Shown in pieces: positions 32,719 to 39,932 of a stretch of DNA of 64,000 nt (the stretch's first letter is position 1; each line of letters begins with the position of its first letter). The stretch covers positions 1,116,001 to 1,180,000 of the forward strand of contig NZ_JAYJJW010000001.1 of assembly GCF_035481675.1 (NCBI RefSeq). Reading direction: 5' to 3'. Made by a program: the position numbers and the translations under genes. This DNA is from Alteriqipengyuania_B sp035481675 (lineage in GTDB: Bacteria > Pseudomonadota > Alphaproteobacteria > Sphingomonadales > Sphingomonadaceae). The notes under the pieces were generated by a model. That model did no database searches, was not told the origin of the DNA, and saw only the letters and a list, made by a program, of their open reading frames with translations.

Positions 32719-33939
32719 TCAGAGCGTTTTCAGCACCTTGGCGACGCCATTTGAATATGCTTCGAAATTGAACTGCCGTGCGCGGTTCGGCGCAGCCGCG
32801 CGCCAGCGTTCGAGCCGCTCCCGGTCCATGATGCAGGTGCGCATGGCCTCTGCCAGCGTGTCGACGTCCAGATTGTCGAGCAGGATGCCGGTGTCGGCAT
32901 CGACCGCATGGCTCGCCCGCGGCGTCTGCACCAGCGCCAGTCCGCTCGCGAGCGCTTCGTACAGGACGATGCCGCCGCCCTCGTAGAAGCTCGGGAACAG
33001 CAGCACGTGATGGTCCGCCATCGCCATCGGTACCTGGCTGCGCGGCAAATGGCGCACGTGCCTGACGCGGCGTTCGTGCTGCCCCCATTTCTGCGGCGGC
33101 AGGGCGAGGCTACCGACCAAGGTCAGCGTTGCTTCCGACGGCGAGAATTGCTCGATCGCCTGGAGCGCAAGATGCGCCCCCTTCTGCGCCGAGATCGATC
33201 CGACCATCAGGAACCGGACCGGTCCGCTCGTCGCCTCCGGCGCCCTTTGCCCGGTGAATTGCGCCGCATCGTAGCAATAGGGAAGGAGCCGGGTCCGCGC
33301 AGCCACGCCCGTACCGGCATGTTCCCGCAAGGTGGCGGCGGTGTATTCGCTGCCCACGAGGATCCGATCGGCGAGTGCGAACTCCCCCGCCTGCCGGTCG
33401 ATGGCCGCCTGCGAATGGCGGAAGCCGGGATTGACCAGCCAGTCCGCGTGGCCGCTTTCCAGTTCGCCCAGCACAGCGTTGATGGCCCGCAAGTCGGGTG
33501 TCGTCTGGTCGAGGATGCGCGCCGAACCCGCAGCGGCGCCGAACGCTTCGAGCGAGCTGGAATTGAAGCCCCACAACGCATCGAGCCGTTCCTTTCGCGC
33601 CATCCGTGCGACCCAGCGCCCGAATTCGACATTGCCGCCCGCGTTAAGCCGCGCAGCAAGGCGGCCGAAACCGGCGCGCCGCGCCGCACGTTCCGCCCAT
33701 TCGTGCAGGCCATGGGTGCGCACTTTTGCCGGATCGAGCGCATCGAAGCGGAAGCGGCCGAGCTCGCGGCGGACAGCCCGGCCCGCAGGCCCGGGCAGCC
33801 GTTCCAGCAAGTCGAAGGGGAAACGCCTCTCGCGCCGGAATATCGACGTGGCATACCAAGCGAGCCGTTGGTGCTGCTGCAGCGCGAGAGCGGTCTGCCA
33901 GCTGTGCTGCGTGCCCGGATGGAAGAGACCCACTCTCAT
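32719..33939 (-). CDS. Glycosyltransferase family 4
   Basis: A 406-residue GT-B enzyme beginning MRVGLFHPGTQHSWQTALALQQ. Donor domain: RFLMVGSISAQKGAHLALQAIE, LVGSLALPP and the E-x7-E-like FPSFYEGGGIVLYEALASGLALV. The ATG at 33939 matches the family start; an ATG 45 bases upstream in frame adds MKIADTHADARVGC. It lies on the opposite strand to the main operon, so it has its own promoter or a divergent one with 34041. Confidence 0.82.
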   Translation of the reverse strand: MRVGLFHPGTQHSWQTALALQQHQRLAWYATSIFRRERRFPFDLLERLPGPAGRAVRRELGRFRFDALDPAKVRTHGLHEWAERAARRAGFGRLAARLNAGGNVEFGRWVARMARKERLDALWGFNSSSLEAFGAAAGSARILDQTTPDLRAINAVLGELESGHADWLVNPGFRHSQAAIDRQAGEFALADRILVGSEYTAATLREHAGTGVAARTRLLPYCYDAAQFTGQRAPEATSGPVRFLMVGSISAQKGAHLALQAIEQFSPSEATLTLVGSLALPPQKWGQHERRVRHVRHLPRSQVPMAMADHHVLLFPSFYEGGGIVLYEALASGLALVQTPRASHAVDADTGILLDNLDVDTLAEAMRTCIMDRERLERWRAAAPNRARQFNFEAYSNGVAKVLKTL

Positions 33940-34040
33940 GCATCCGACCCTAGCATCTGCATGCGTGTCGGCAATTTTCATTTTCCTACACGGACCCTCA
34001 TGCATAACCGAATTGGTTCCTTTTACCGCAGGAGCCAACC

Positions 34041-34481
34041 ATGAAAGACTTGCCCATTGATTTGCCCATTGACTTGCCAGGCGGCTTCGCACCCGCCTTC
34101 GCACTCGGTTATGCCGACCCTGCCGGACGCTTCGCCCTGATCGACCACGACAGCCCCCTGCCGGTGCTGGCCCGTGCCGAATCGCCGCCCCAGCCGCTGG
34201 AGGGCATGGCCGCAACGGTCGGCGAGGAAGGGCCCTTCGCCCCCGCACCCGGTACGCCCGTGATGCTGCGCCTCGCCGGCGAATGGGAAGGCACCGTGAC
34301 TGTCACCCGCTCCACCAACAACGGTGCGACCCGCAATCCGCTGACGCTGGCGGGTGCCCCGTGGGCAAGCTTCACCGGCAACGCCTGCGAGCCGGTCTGG
34401 GTCGAATACGAGGACGGGGCCACGCTCTACCTCGAATTCGACATCACGGGCGGGACGGTCGACTGGAGGATCGCACAATGA
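34041..34481 (+). CDS. Small phage-tail-type protein, partner of the tailspike-like gene
   Basis: A 146-residue protein. The middle PLPVLARAESPPQPLEG and the C-terminal half (GEWEGTVTVTRSTNNGATRNPLTLAG, EPVWVEYEDGATLYLEFDITGGTVDWRIAQ) recall small beta-sandwich proteins of alphaproteobacterial prophage tail modules with a GTVTVxRSxxxGAT pattern. I base this on memory of such proteins, not on a search. GGAG precedes the ATG at about 10 bases. Its stop overlaps the start of the next gene by 4 bases, so they form a unit. Confidence 0.55.
   Translation: MKDLPIDLPIDLPGGFAPAFALGYADPAGRFALIDHDSPLPVLARAESPPQPLEGMAATVGEEGPFAPAPGTPVMLRLAGEWEGTVTVTRSTNNGATRNPLTLAGAPWASFTGNACEPVWVEYEDGATLYLEFDITGGTVDWRIAQ
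34050..34073 (+). repeat. Two 12-base tandem units encoding Leu-Pro-Ile-Asp
   Basis: TTGCCCATTGAT and TTGCCCATTGAC repeat at the N-terminus of the small tail-type protein (LPIDLPIDLP), with a partial third copy TTGCCAG. Units are in frame, so expansion does not break the gene. Confidence 0.7.
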
Positions 34482-36424
34482 GCGCGCCCGACATGATCGC
34501 GCGCGGCCTAGCTGCGCGGGCAAGCCTCCTCGCCGCGGCGCCCTTCGCGCAGCTTTCCGGCCGCGCCGTGCCGCCCGGTTGCGACCGGATCGACAGCTCT
34601 GCCCATGCGGCAGGCGGTATCGGGGCGGCGCGTTACGTCCACGATGCGCGATGCACCGATGAATTGCTTGCCGATCACCCGGGATGCACCTTTCGCGCCG
34701 TGGACGGGCGCGTCTTCCGCCTGATGCCGGAAGCGGGCGGGATCGCAGTCGAACAGGCGGGCGCGATCGGCGACGGCGTAACCGACGACCAGCCGGCGAT
34801 CCAGGCCGCGCTCGATTACGCGGCCGCCACCGGCATCGGCGAAGTCCGCTTCACCGCGCCTGCCTATCGCATCCATTGCCCGCAGCGCACGAGCCCGGCG
34901 AACGATATCTATTCGCCCGACGGTCACCCGCTCGTCGCCCGCGGATCGGTGACACTGCGCGGCGTCGGCCCCGCGCGCAGCACGCTCGACTTCCGCGGCC
35001 TCGGCGGGGCCGACCCGGAAGCCAGTTGGCAGGTGGTGCCGAAATCCGCGTCTGATGCCGGCGACGCCGTGTGGCGGGGCGGCGGCCTGTTTGCGCTTGC
35101 GGACCAAGGCGCCGAAGCCCCGGAAAGGCTCGCCATCGAAAGGCTGGAGATCCATCGCCTGAACTTCATCGGCAACCGGCAGCGGACCGGGCAGCAAAGC
35201 TGGCCTGCCAACCCTGCGACCGGAGACGGCTGGGACACCAGCGACAAGGCGGTCTGGTTGCACGACACCCACATCGGGGACGTCGTGATCGCCGATTGCG
35301 ACTTCATCGGCTGGAAGGGCGAGATCTATTTCGGCGGCGCGAAGACCCAGCGTAGCCTGACGATCGAGCGCACGAGGCTGCTGACCACCAATGCCAACGC
35401 CTTCAACCCCGGCACGAACTGCCCGCTCGTCGCGCGCGAGTGCGAATTCGGCGATGCGCGCACGGCGCAGGAGGACACGGGCAAGACCCGCGCGCAATAC
35501 AGCGGCTGCCTTTGGCGCGACAGCGACACGACGCTGATCGGCAGTGGCGCGACCGACGGCATCACCTACCACTACCTCTATCCCACGCGGGATGCCGCCG
35601 GCGCGCCGCCGATCACCCAGCTCGACGGGTGCGAGTTCCGCAATATCCCGACGGTCTTCGTGGGCTGCTGGGTGCGCGGGCGCATCCGGACGACGGATGC
35701 GACGGTGGATTTGTCGACCCCGCTCTATTCCGCGCTGCGCGATATCGACCTCGATATCGATGCCACGATCGACGCCAAGAACGCCATCGTGCCGCTGCGG
35801 ATCACAGGGCCGGCCACCCTGACCACCCAGATCGGCAATGCGCCCGCGGGCACGTATCAGCTGCCGCCGCGCGATGTCCACGTTACGCTGCGCACCCGGC
35901 GGACCCAGCTGGCAAGGGATGGCGGGCGGCAATGGTACCCGCCCAGCTGGACCGGCTATGTCACGAGCTCGGTGCGCCTGGTGATCGACGACTGCGTGAT
36001 GAACGCCGCGCCCACGGTGGGCCATCCGCCCGTCAGCGTGCCCGCCATCGAAATCCGCAACCTGGTGACGCAGAGCGGCAGCTACGGCACGGCCAACATG
36101 GGTCCGCTGACCGGCGCGACCACCATCACGCCCAACAGCCCGCTGATCGGCTGCTATTTCGACGCCAACGGGCCGCACGACATGGCGCTGGCGCGCTTCC
36201 CCACAGGCGGCAGCAATTTCGCCTATGCCCACGGCCAGAAAGTGAAGATCCGCGCCCTGTCCGACACGCCGGGCGCAGGATTGAAATTCGCCAAGGGCAC
36301 GAAATGGTGGATGAAGCTTGCCGCCGACCGGGTGCTGAGCCGATCGGGCGACTGGATCGAGTTCACGTATAACGCCTACGCCGGGTCGATCTGGGAGGAG
36401 ACCGGCTTCTTCACGACCGCCTAG
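34478..36424 (+). CDS. Pectate-lyase-fold protein, phage tailspike/depolymerase-like
   Basis: A 648-residue protein. The N-terminal 75 residues look like an adaptor; at about residue 92 the Pectate_lyase_3 opening GAIGDGVTDDQPAIQAALDYAAATG is unmistakable, and the rest is predicted right-handed parallel beta-helix (repeated short beta turns, LTIERTRLLTTNANAFNPGTN, VIADCDFIGW, IRNLVTQSGSYG). The C-terminal 60 residues end in WIEFTYNAYAGSIWEETGFF, a typical C-terminal cap region. This is the architecture of phage tailspikes and capsule depolymerases. No signal peptide is seen. Within the polysaccharide locus it may be domesticated; catalytic Asp/Glu residues cannot be placed. Confidence 0.8.
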   Translation: MSAPDMIARGLAARASLLAAAPFAQLSGRAVPPGCDRIDSSAHAAGGIGAARYVHDARCTDELLADHPGCTFRAVDGRVFRLMPEAGGIAVEQAGAIGDGVTDDQPAIQAALDYAAATGIGEVRFTAPAYRIHCPQRTSPANDIYSPDGHPLVARGSVTLRGVGPARSTLDFRGLGGADPEASWQVVPKSASDAGDAVWRGGGLFALADQGAEAPERLAIERLEIHRLNFIGNRQRTGQQSWPANPATGDGWDTSDKAVWLHDTHIGDVVIADCDFIGWKGEIYFGGAKTQRSLTIERTRLLTTNANAFNPGTNCPLVARECEFGDARTAQEDTGKTRAQYSGCLWRDSDTTLIGSGATDGITYHYLYPTRDAAGAPPITQLDGCEFRNIPTVFVGCWVRGRIRTTDATVDLSTPLYSALRDIDLDIDATIDAKNAIVPLRITGPATLTTQIGNAPAGTYQLPPRDVHVTLRTRRTQLARDGGRQWYPPSWTGYVTSSVRLVIDDCVMNAAPTVGHPPVSVPAIEIRNLVTQSGSYGTANMGPLTGATTITPNSPLIGCYFDANGPHDMALARFPTGGSNFAYAHGQKVKIRALSDTPGAGLKFAKGTKWWMKLAADRVLSRSGDWIEFTYNAYAGSIWEETGFFTTA

Positions 36425-37520
36425 GCAGGGCGAGGAGCGCCTCCACCCCTTCCACGAACTGCCGCACGTCGCCGCGCGGGGCGCTGTCCCGCGCGGCGCT
36501 GCGCATAGGCTGCCAGCGCGATTCATCGTCCACTGCGCGCATCGCGTCCACCAGCGCTCCCTCGTCCTGCGGATCGATCACGATACCGTTGATGCCGTCG
36601 TCGACCAGCAGGTCCACCGCGCCCGCATTGCGGGTCACGATGACCGGAAGCCCGTTGGCCAGCGCTTCGTTCACGACCAGGCCGAATTGCTCCGACAGGC
36701 TCGGCAGCAGAAGTGCGAGCCCTTCGCGCATGGCCACGCTGACCTGAGCGCTGGAACAATGGCCTTCAAAGGCCACGTGTTCGGCGATGCCGAGCCTTGC
36801 CGCCTCGCTTCCGAGATCGCGGCGCAGGGGACCGTCGCCGAGAATTCGCAGGCGCCTTTCGACGCCCGCCGATCGTACTTGCGCGAAGGCGCGCAGGGCG
36901 TGTGCGATGTTCTTCTTCGGCACCAGCCGCGCCGCGATGACGAACGGGCGGTCTGCGTAAAATGGCTCGGTAGCGGCATCTCCCTGCTGCCGGATGCGGG
37001 CAATGTCGACCGTGTTGTAGCCGGTGACGCTACGCGCGCCCGGCAGGCCGAGCCCGGCAAGGTAATTGCGAGACCGTTCGCTTCCCACAATCGCGCCGGC
37101 GTAGGGCTTCAGCCACAGGCGCTTCAGCGCCTCGCGCCAGGGCCGCCTGGCATAGTCATCGCCTTTCGAAGCAACCATGGTGAAGACCCGCACGCCCCGC
37201 ATGGCAAGGATGGTCGCGGCGAGGAGCACGGCAGGTTTTTCGTAGTGACAGAACAGGCACTCGCGCGCGCCCGATTGGCGGACGGCGCCGACCAGTCGCC
37301 GGGCCAGCGCAAGCGTGCCGGTGGTCTCCTCCCCGCGCGCCAGGGTGACCAGCGGATAGGGCACCTCTTCCGCCTGCTCCCAGTCATAATCGGTCGAGCG
37401 ACCGAACAGCTGGATGGCATGGACACGGTAGCCCGCCGCTGCCAGCGCGCGGGCGCGGTCGTGATGGTAGGGGCCGAAATTCTCCCACATCACGGCAATC
37501 GGGGTATCACGCGCGGTCAT
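36411..37520 (-). CDS. Glycosyltransferase family 4
   Basis: A 369-residue GT-B enzyme beginning MTARDTPIAVMWENFGPYHHDRARAL; the His pair in GPYHHDRA is near the acceptor side. Donor domain: FVIAARLVPKKNIAHALRAFAQ, RILGDGPLRRDL, VAFEGHCSSAQ and LLPSLSEQFGLVVNEALANGLPVIV with E-x7-E. Other in-frame starts lie within 20 bases upstream. The 3' end overlaps the tailspike gene tail by 14 bases; it diverges from the polymerase gene. Confidence 0.84.
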   Translation of the reverse strand: MTARDTPIAVMWENFGPYHHDRARALAAAGYRVHAIQLFGRSTDYDWEQAEEVPYPLVTLARGEETTGTLALARRLVGAVRQSGARECLFCHYEKPAVLLAATILAMRGVRVFTMVASKGDDYARRPWREALKRLWLKPYAGAIVGSERSRNYLAGLGLPGARSVTGYNTVDIARIRQQGDAATEPFYADRPFVIAARLVPKKNIAHALRAFAQVRSAGVERRLRILGDGPLRRDLGSEAARLGIAEHVAFEGHCSSAQVSVAMREGLALLLPSLSEQFGLVVNEALANGLPVIVTRNAGAVDLLVDDGINGIVIDPQDEGALVDAMRAVDDESRWQPMRSAARDSAPRGDVRQFVEGVEALLALPRRS

Positions 37521-37630
37521 GCGCATGACATGGCGCATGACCGCGCCGGAGGCGATAGCATCGCCGTCCCCCGCTTTGCCTCGCCCACAGTTTTGCTTCG
37601 CCGGGCACATGCCCTATTCCCCATCCCGGC

Positions 37631-39025
37631 ATGTACGACCTGCTCCTGATCGCCTCGACGCTGTTCTTCGTGGCCGCCTGCACGGTGTTCGCGCGGCACA
37701 AGGCGGCGTCGATCTATCACCCGGCAGCCTTCTACCTGCTCTTCCACGGCTTCCTGTTCGTGTTCCGCCCGATCCTGGCGCGCATCTACGACTTCCGCTT
37801 CGTCTACATGGTGTTCGAATTCCAGCCGTCGATGGCGGACAAGATGACCGTGATCCTGGGCGCGAACCTGGGCCTCGTCGTCTTCCTCTTCGTCAGCCTG
37901 AGGATTGGCGACACGCGACTGGAGCCCGCATTGGCAGGGCGCGCAGCCATCCCGCGTGAAAGCCTGTGGCGCGCCTTTATCATCGCCGCCACCATCCTGA
38001 CTCCGCTCGGCCTCGCGTCCGTCCTGTCGCGCTGGACGGCCATTGCCAGCGGCGATCCGACCGAAACGATCGACCCCACCACTTTCGTGAAGATCCACAC
38101 CGACAGCGTCGGCTATTTCGTCGAAGCGCAGCTGGTGCTGGCCCCGCTTGCCGTGCTGTTCGCCTGGCTGACGCGGTTCAAGTGGTGGTCGTTCATCCCG
38201 CTGGTCGTTTTCGTCATCATGCGCGCCGGGACCGGCGGGCGCGGACCCTTCGTCTACGCCATCACCGCCCTCCTCTTGTTGTGGCTGTGGGACAAGCGGC
38301 GCAGCTGGCCGGATGCCCGCACCGTGGCGCTGGTGGCGATGACCGGCCTCGCCTTTGCCGTGGTGGTGACGGACCGCGGGCGCGGCATCCGCGAGGTCTT
38401 CATCGAGGACAACTCGGTCGCGTGGGAGCAGGCCTACGACTACGCGCCGCTCGAAAACATGGACTACGCCAATCTCGAGTATTTCGAGTACCTGGTCTAC
38501 GTCGTCCCGCAGCGCAGCGGCACCTACGACTATTTCGCCAGCTACCTGCAATTCTTCACCGAACCGATCCCGCGCGCCTTGTGGGAGGGCAAGCCCGCCG
38601 GCGCGCCGGTGCGGTTCATGAACCTGTTCGATTACGGGCGCCCGATGGGCATGACCCCGTCGCTGCCCGGCGCGGGATGGTACGAACTCGGCTGGCTCGG
38701 CATCGTGATCCAGACCGCGATATTCGCCGCGTTCTATAGCTACTTCTACCGTCTCGCCGCGCGGCGCGGTTCGTCGCGCCTGCTGGTCCTGTTCTATTTC
38801 CTGCTGCTGGCGACGACCGTCATCAGCTATCGCGACGGCAGCCTGATCTCGGTCGCAAGGATGAGCGTTTTCTACCAGTTGCCGCTGCTGCTGATCTGGC
38901 TGTTCACCCTGATGGACCGCCGCGGCAGCCTGCCGGCCGATGCCTTTGCCGGGCCGCAGCCGGACCCTTCCCAGCGGCGCAAGGAACTGGCGGCGCAGGC
39001 AGCCAAGGCGCGCAAACCCGCGTAA
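37631..39025 (+). CDS. wzy: Wzy-like polysaccharide polymerase
   Basis: A 464-residue integral membrane protein with about ten predicted helices and a large central periplasmic loop (residues 255-340) rich in Tyr, Glu and Asp (NMDYANLEYFEYLVYV, GTYDYFASYLQFF). Features of O-antigen polymerase-type proteins: RAGTGGRGPFVYAI in a cytosolic-side loop and the PSLPGAGWYELGWLGIVIQTAIFAAFYSY segment near the C-terminus. Wzy joins repeat units in the periplasm. Sequence similarity in this group is low, so it could be a related EpsG-like polymerase. Confidence 0.75.
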   Translation: MYDLLLIASTLFFVAACTVFARHKAASIYHPAAFYLLFHGFLFVFRPILARIYDFRFVYMVFEFQPSMADKMTVILGANLGLVVFLFVSLRIGDTRLEPALAGRAAIPRESLWRAFIIAATILTPLGLASVLSRWTAIASGDPTETIDPTTFVKIHTDSVGYFVEAQLVLAPLAVLFAWLTRFKWWSFIPLVVFVIMRAGTGGRGPFVYAITALLLLWLWDKRRSWPDARTVALVAMTGLAFAVVVTDRGRGIREVFIEDNSVAWEQAYDYAPLENMDYANLEYFEYLVYVVPQRSGTYDYFASYLQFFTEPIPRALWEGKPAGAPVRFMNLFDYGRPMGMTPSLPGAGWYELGWLGIVIQTAIFAAFYSYFYRLAARRGSSRLLVLFYFLLLATTVISYRDGSLISVARMSVFYQLPLLLIWLFTLMDRRGSLPADAFAGPQPDPSQRRKELAAQAAKARKPA

Positions 39026-39064
39026 TTCCTTGCCTGCGAGGCATGCGCGGGGCACAAGGCGCGC

Positions 39065-39859
39065 ATGAAAACGACCCTCCCCCGCATCGCCCTGTGGCTC
39101 GCCCTCGCCCTCGTCCTGTGGTTCGCCGCCGCCGTGTTCGGGCCCAAGTTCGGCCTGATCGAATGGCCCTTCGCGTTAGGCACGATGGTGAGGCAACTGG
39201 GACCGATCTTCATCGGCATCGTGGCGCTGGTCGCCTTGGTCGCACTGATCGTTGCGCTGATCGGCAAGCCGAAAGGCAGCTGGGGCCGGGCGCTCTTCGC
39301 GCTCGCCATCCCTGCCGCCTTCATGGCCGGGCTCGCGTCGGTGAGCGCGACGGCGGAAAGCGTGCCGCCGATCCACGACGTCACCACCGATCCTGCCGAT
39401 CCGCCGACGCATTCCGCGACGATCCTGGCAGAACGCGAACGGATCGACGCCAACCCGGTGCGCGGGTTCGACACGCCGCTCGGCGAATATGAGGAGTGGA
39501 AGGGCAGCGACGTGGCGGGCAAGACGTCTGCTCAGCTGATCGCTAAAAGCTTCCCCGACGTGCGGCCCCTCAACACCACAGCCGATCCGGCTGCCGCGCT
39601 CGAAGCGGTTATGGCCGGCATGAAAGCCATCGGCCTTTCGGGCGTGACCTCCGACGCCGAGGCCGGCACCGCGCAGGGAGTGGCCGAGACGTTCCTGTTC
39701 GGCTTCAAGGACGATGTCGCCGCCCGCGTCCGCCCGGGCGAGAATGGCGGCAGCGTCATCGACTTCCGCAGCACATCGCGCGTCGGGCTGAGCGACCTTG
39801 GCTACAACGCCGACCGCATCGTGAAGCTGCGCGCTGCGATTGAAGGGAAGCTTCCCTGA
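39065..39859 (+). CDS. DUF1499 domain membrane protein
   Basis: A 264-residue protein. Three N-terminal helices (residues 8-25, 45-66 and 75-92) precede a DUF1499 domain whose end SVIDFRSTSRVGLSDLGYNADRI is the family signature. DUF1499 proteins are uncharacterised envelope proteins. Gap to the upstream polymerase is only 39 bases, but the topic differs, so I do not assign it to the polysaccharide locus. A terminator hairpin follows. Confidence 0.85.
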   Translation: MKTTLPRIALWLALALVLWFAAAVFGPKFGLIEWPFALGTMVRQLGPIFIGIVALVALVALIVALIGKPKGSWGRALFALAIPAAFMAGLASVSATAESVPPIHDVTTDPADPPTHSATILAERERIDANPVRGFDTPLGEYEEWKGSDVAGKTSAQLIAKSFPDVRPLNTTADPAAALEAVMAGMKAIGLSGVTSDAEAGTAQGVAETFLFGFKDDVAARVRPGENGGSVIDFRSTSRVGLSDLGYNADRIVKLRAAIEGKLP

Positions 39860-39871
39860 CGCCCAACGGCA

Positions 39872-39903
39872 AAGGGCGCGGAACCCTGCGGTCCCGCGCC
39901 CTT
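39872..39903. terminator. Hairpin between convergent DUF1499 and receptor genes
   Basis: AAGGGCGCGG pairs with CCGCGCCCTT (ten base pairs). T-tracts are short on both sides, so termination strength is uncertain. Confidence 0.5.
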
Positions 39904-39932
39904 CCCCCTCTCCGGGCTCCCGTCCGGAAGCG

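Noticed and set aside
34041..36424. Complete prophage
   Set aside because: No integrase, terminase, portal, capsid or lysis genes are within 10 kb either side; the genes are flanked directly by glycosyltransferases.
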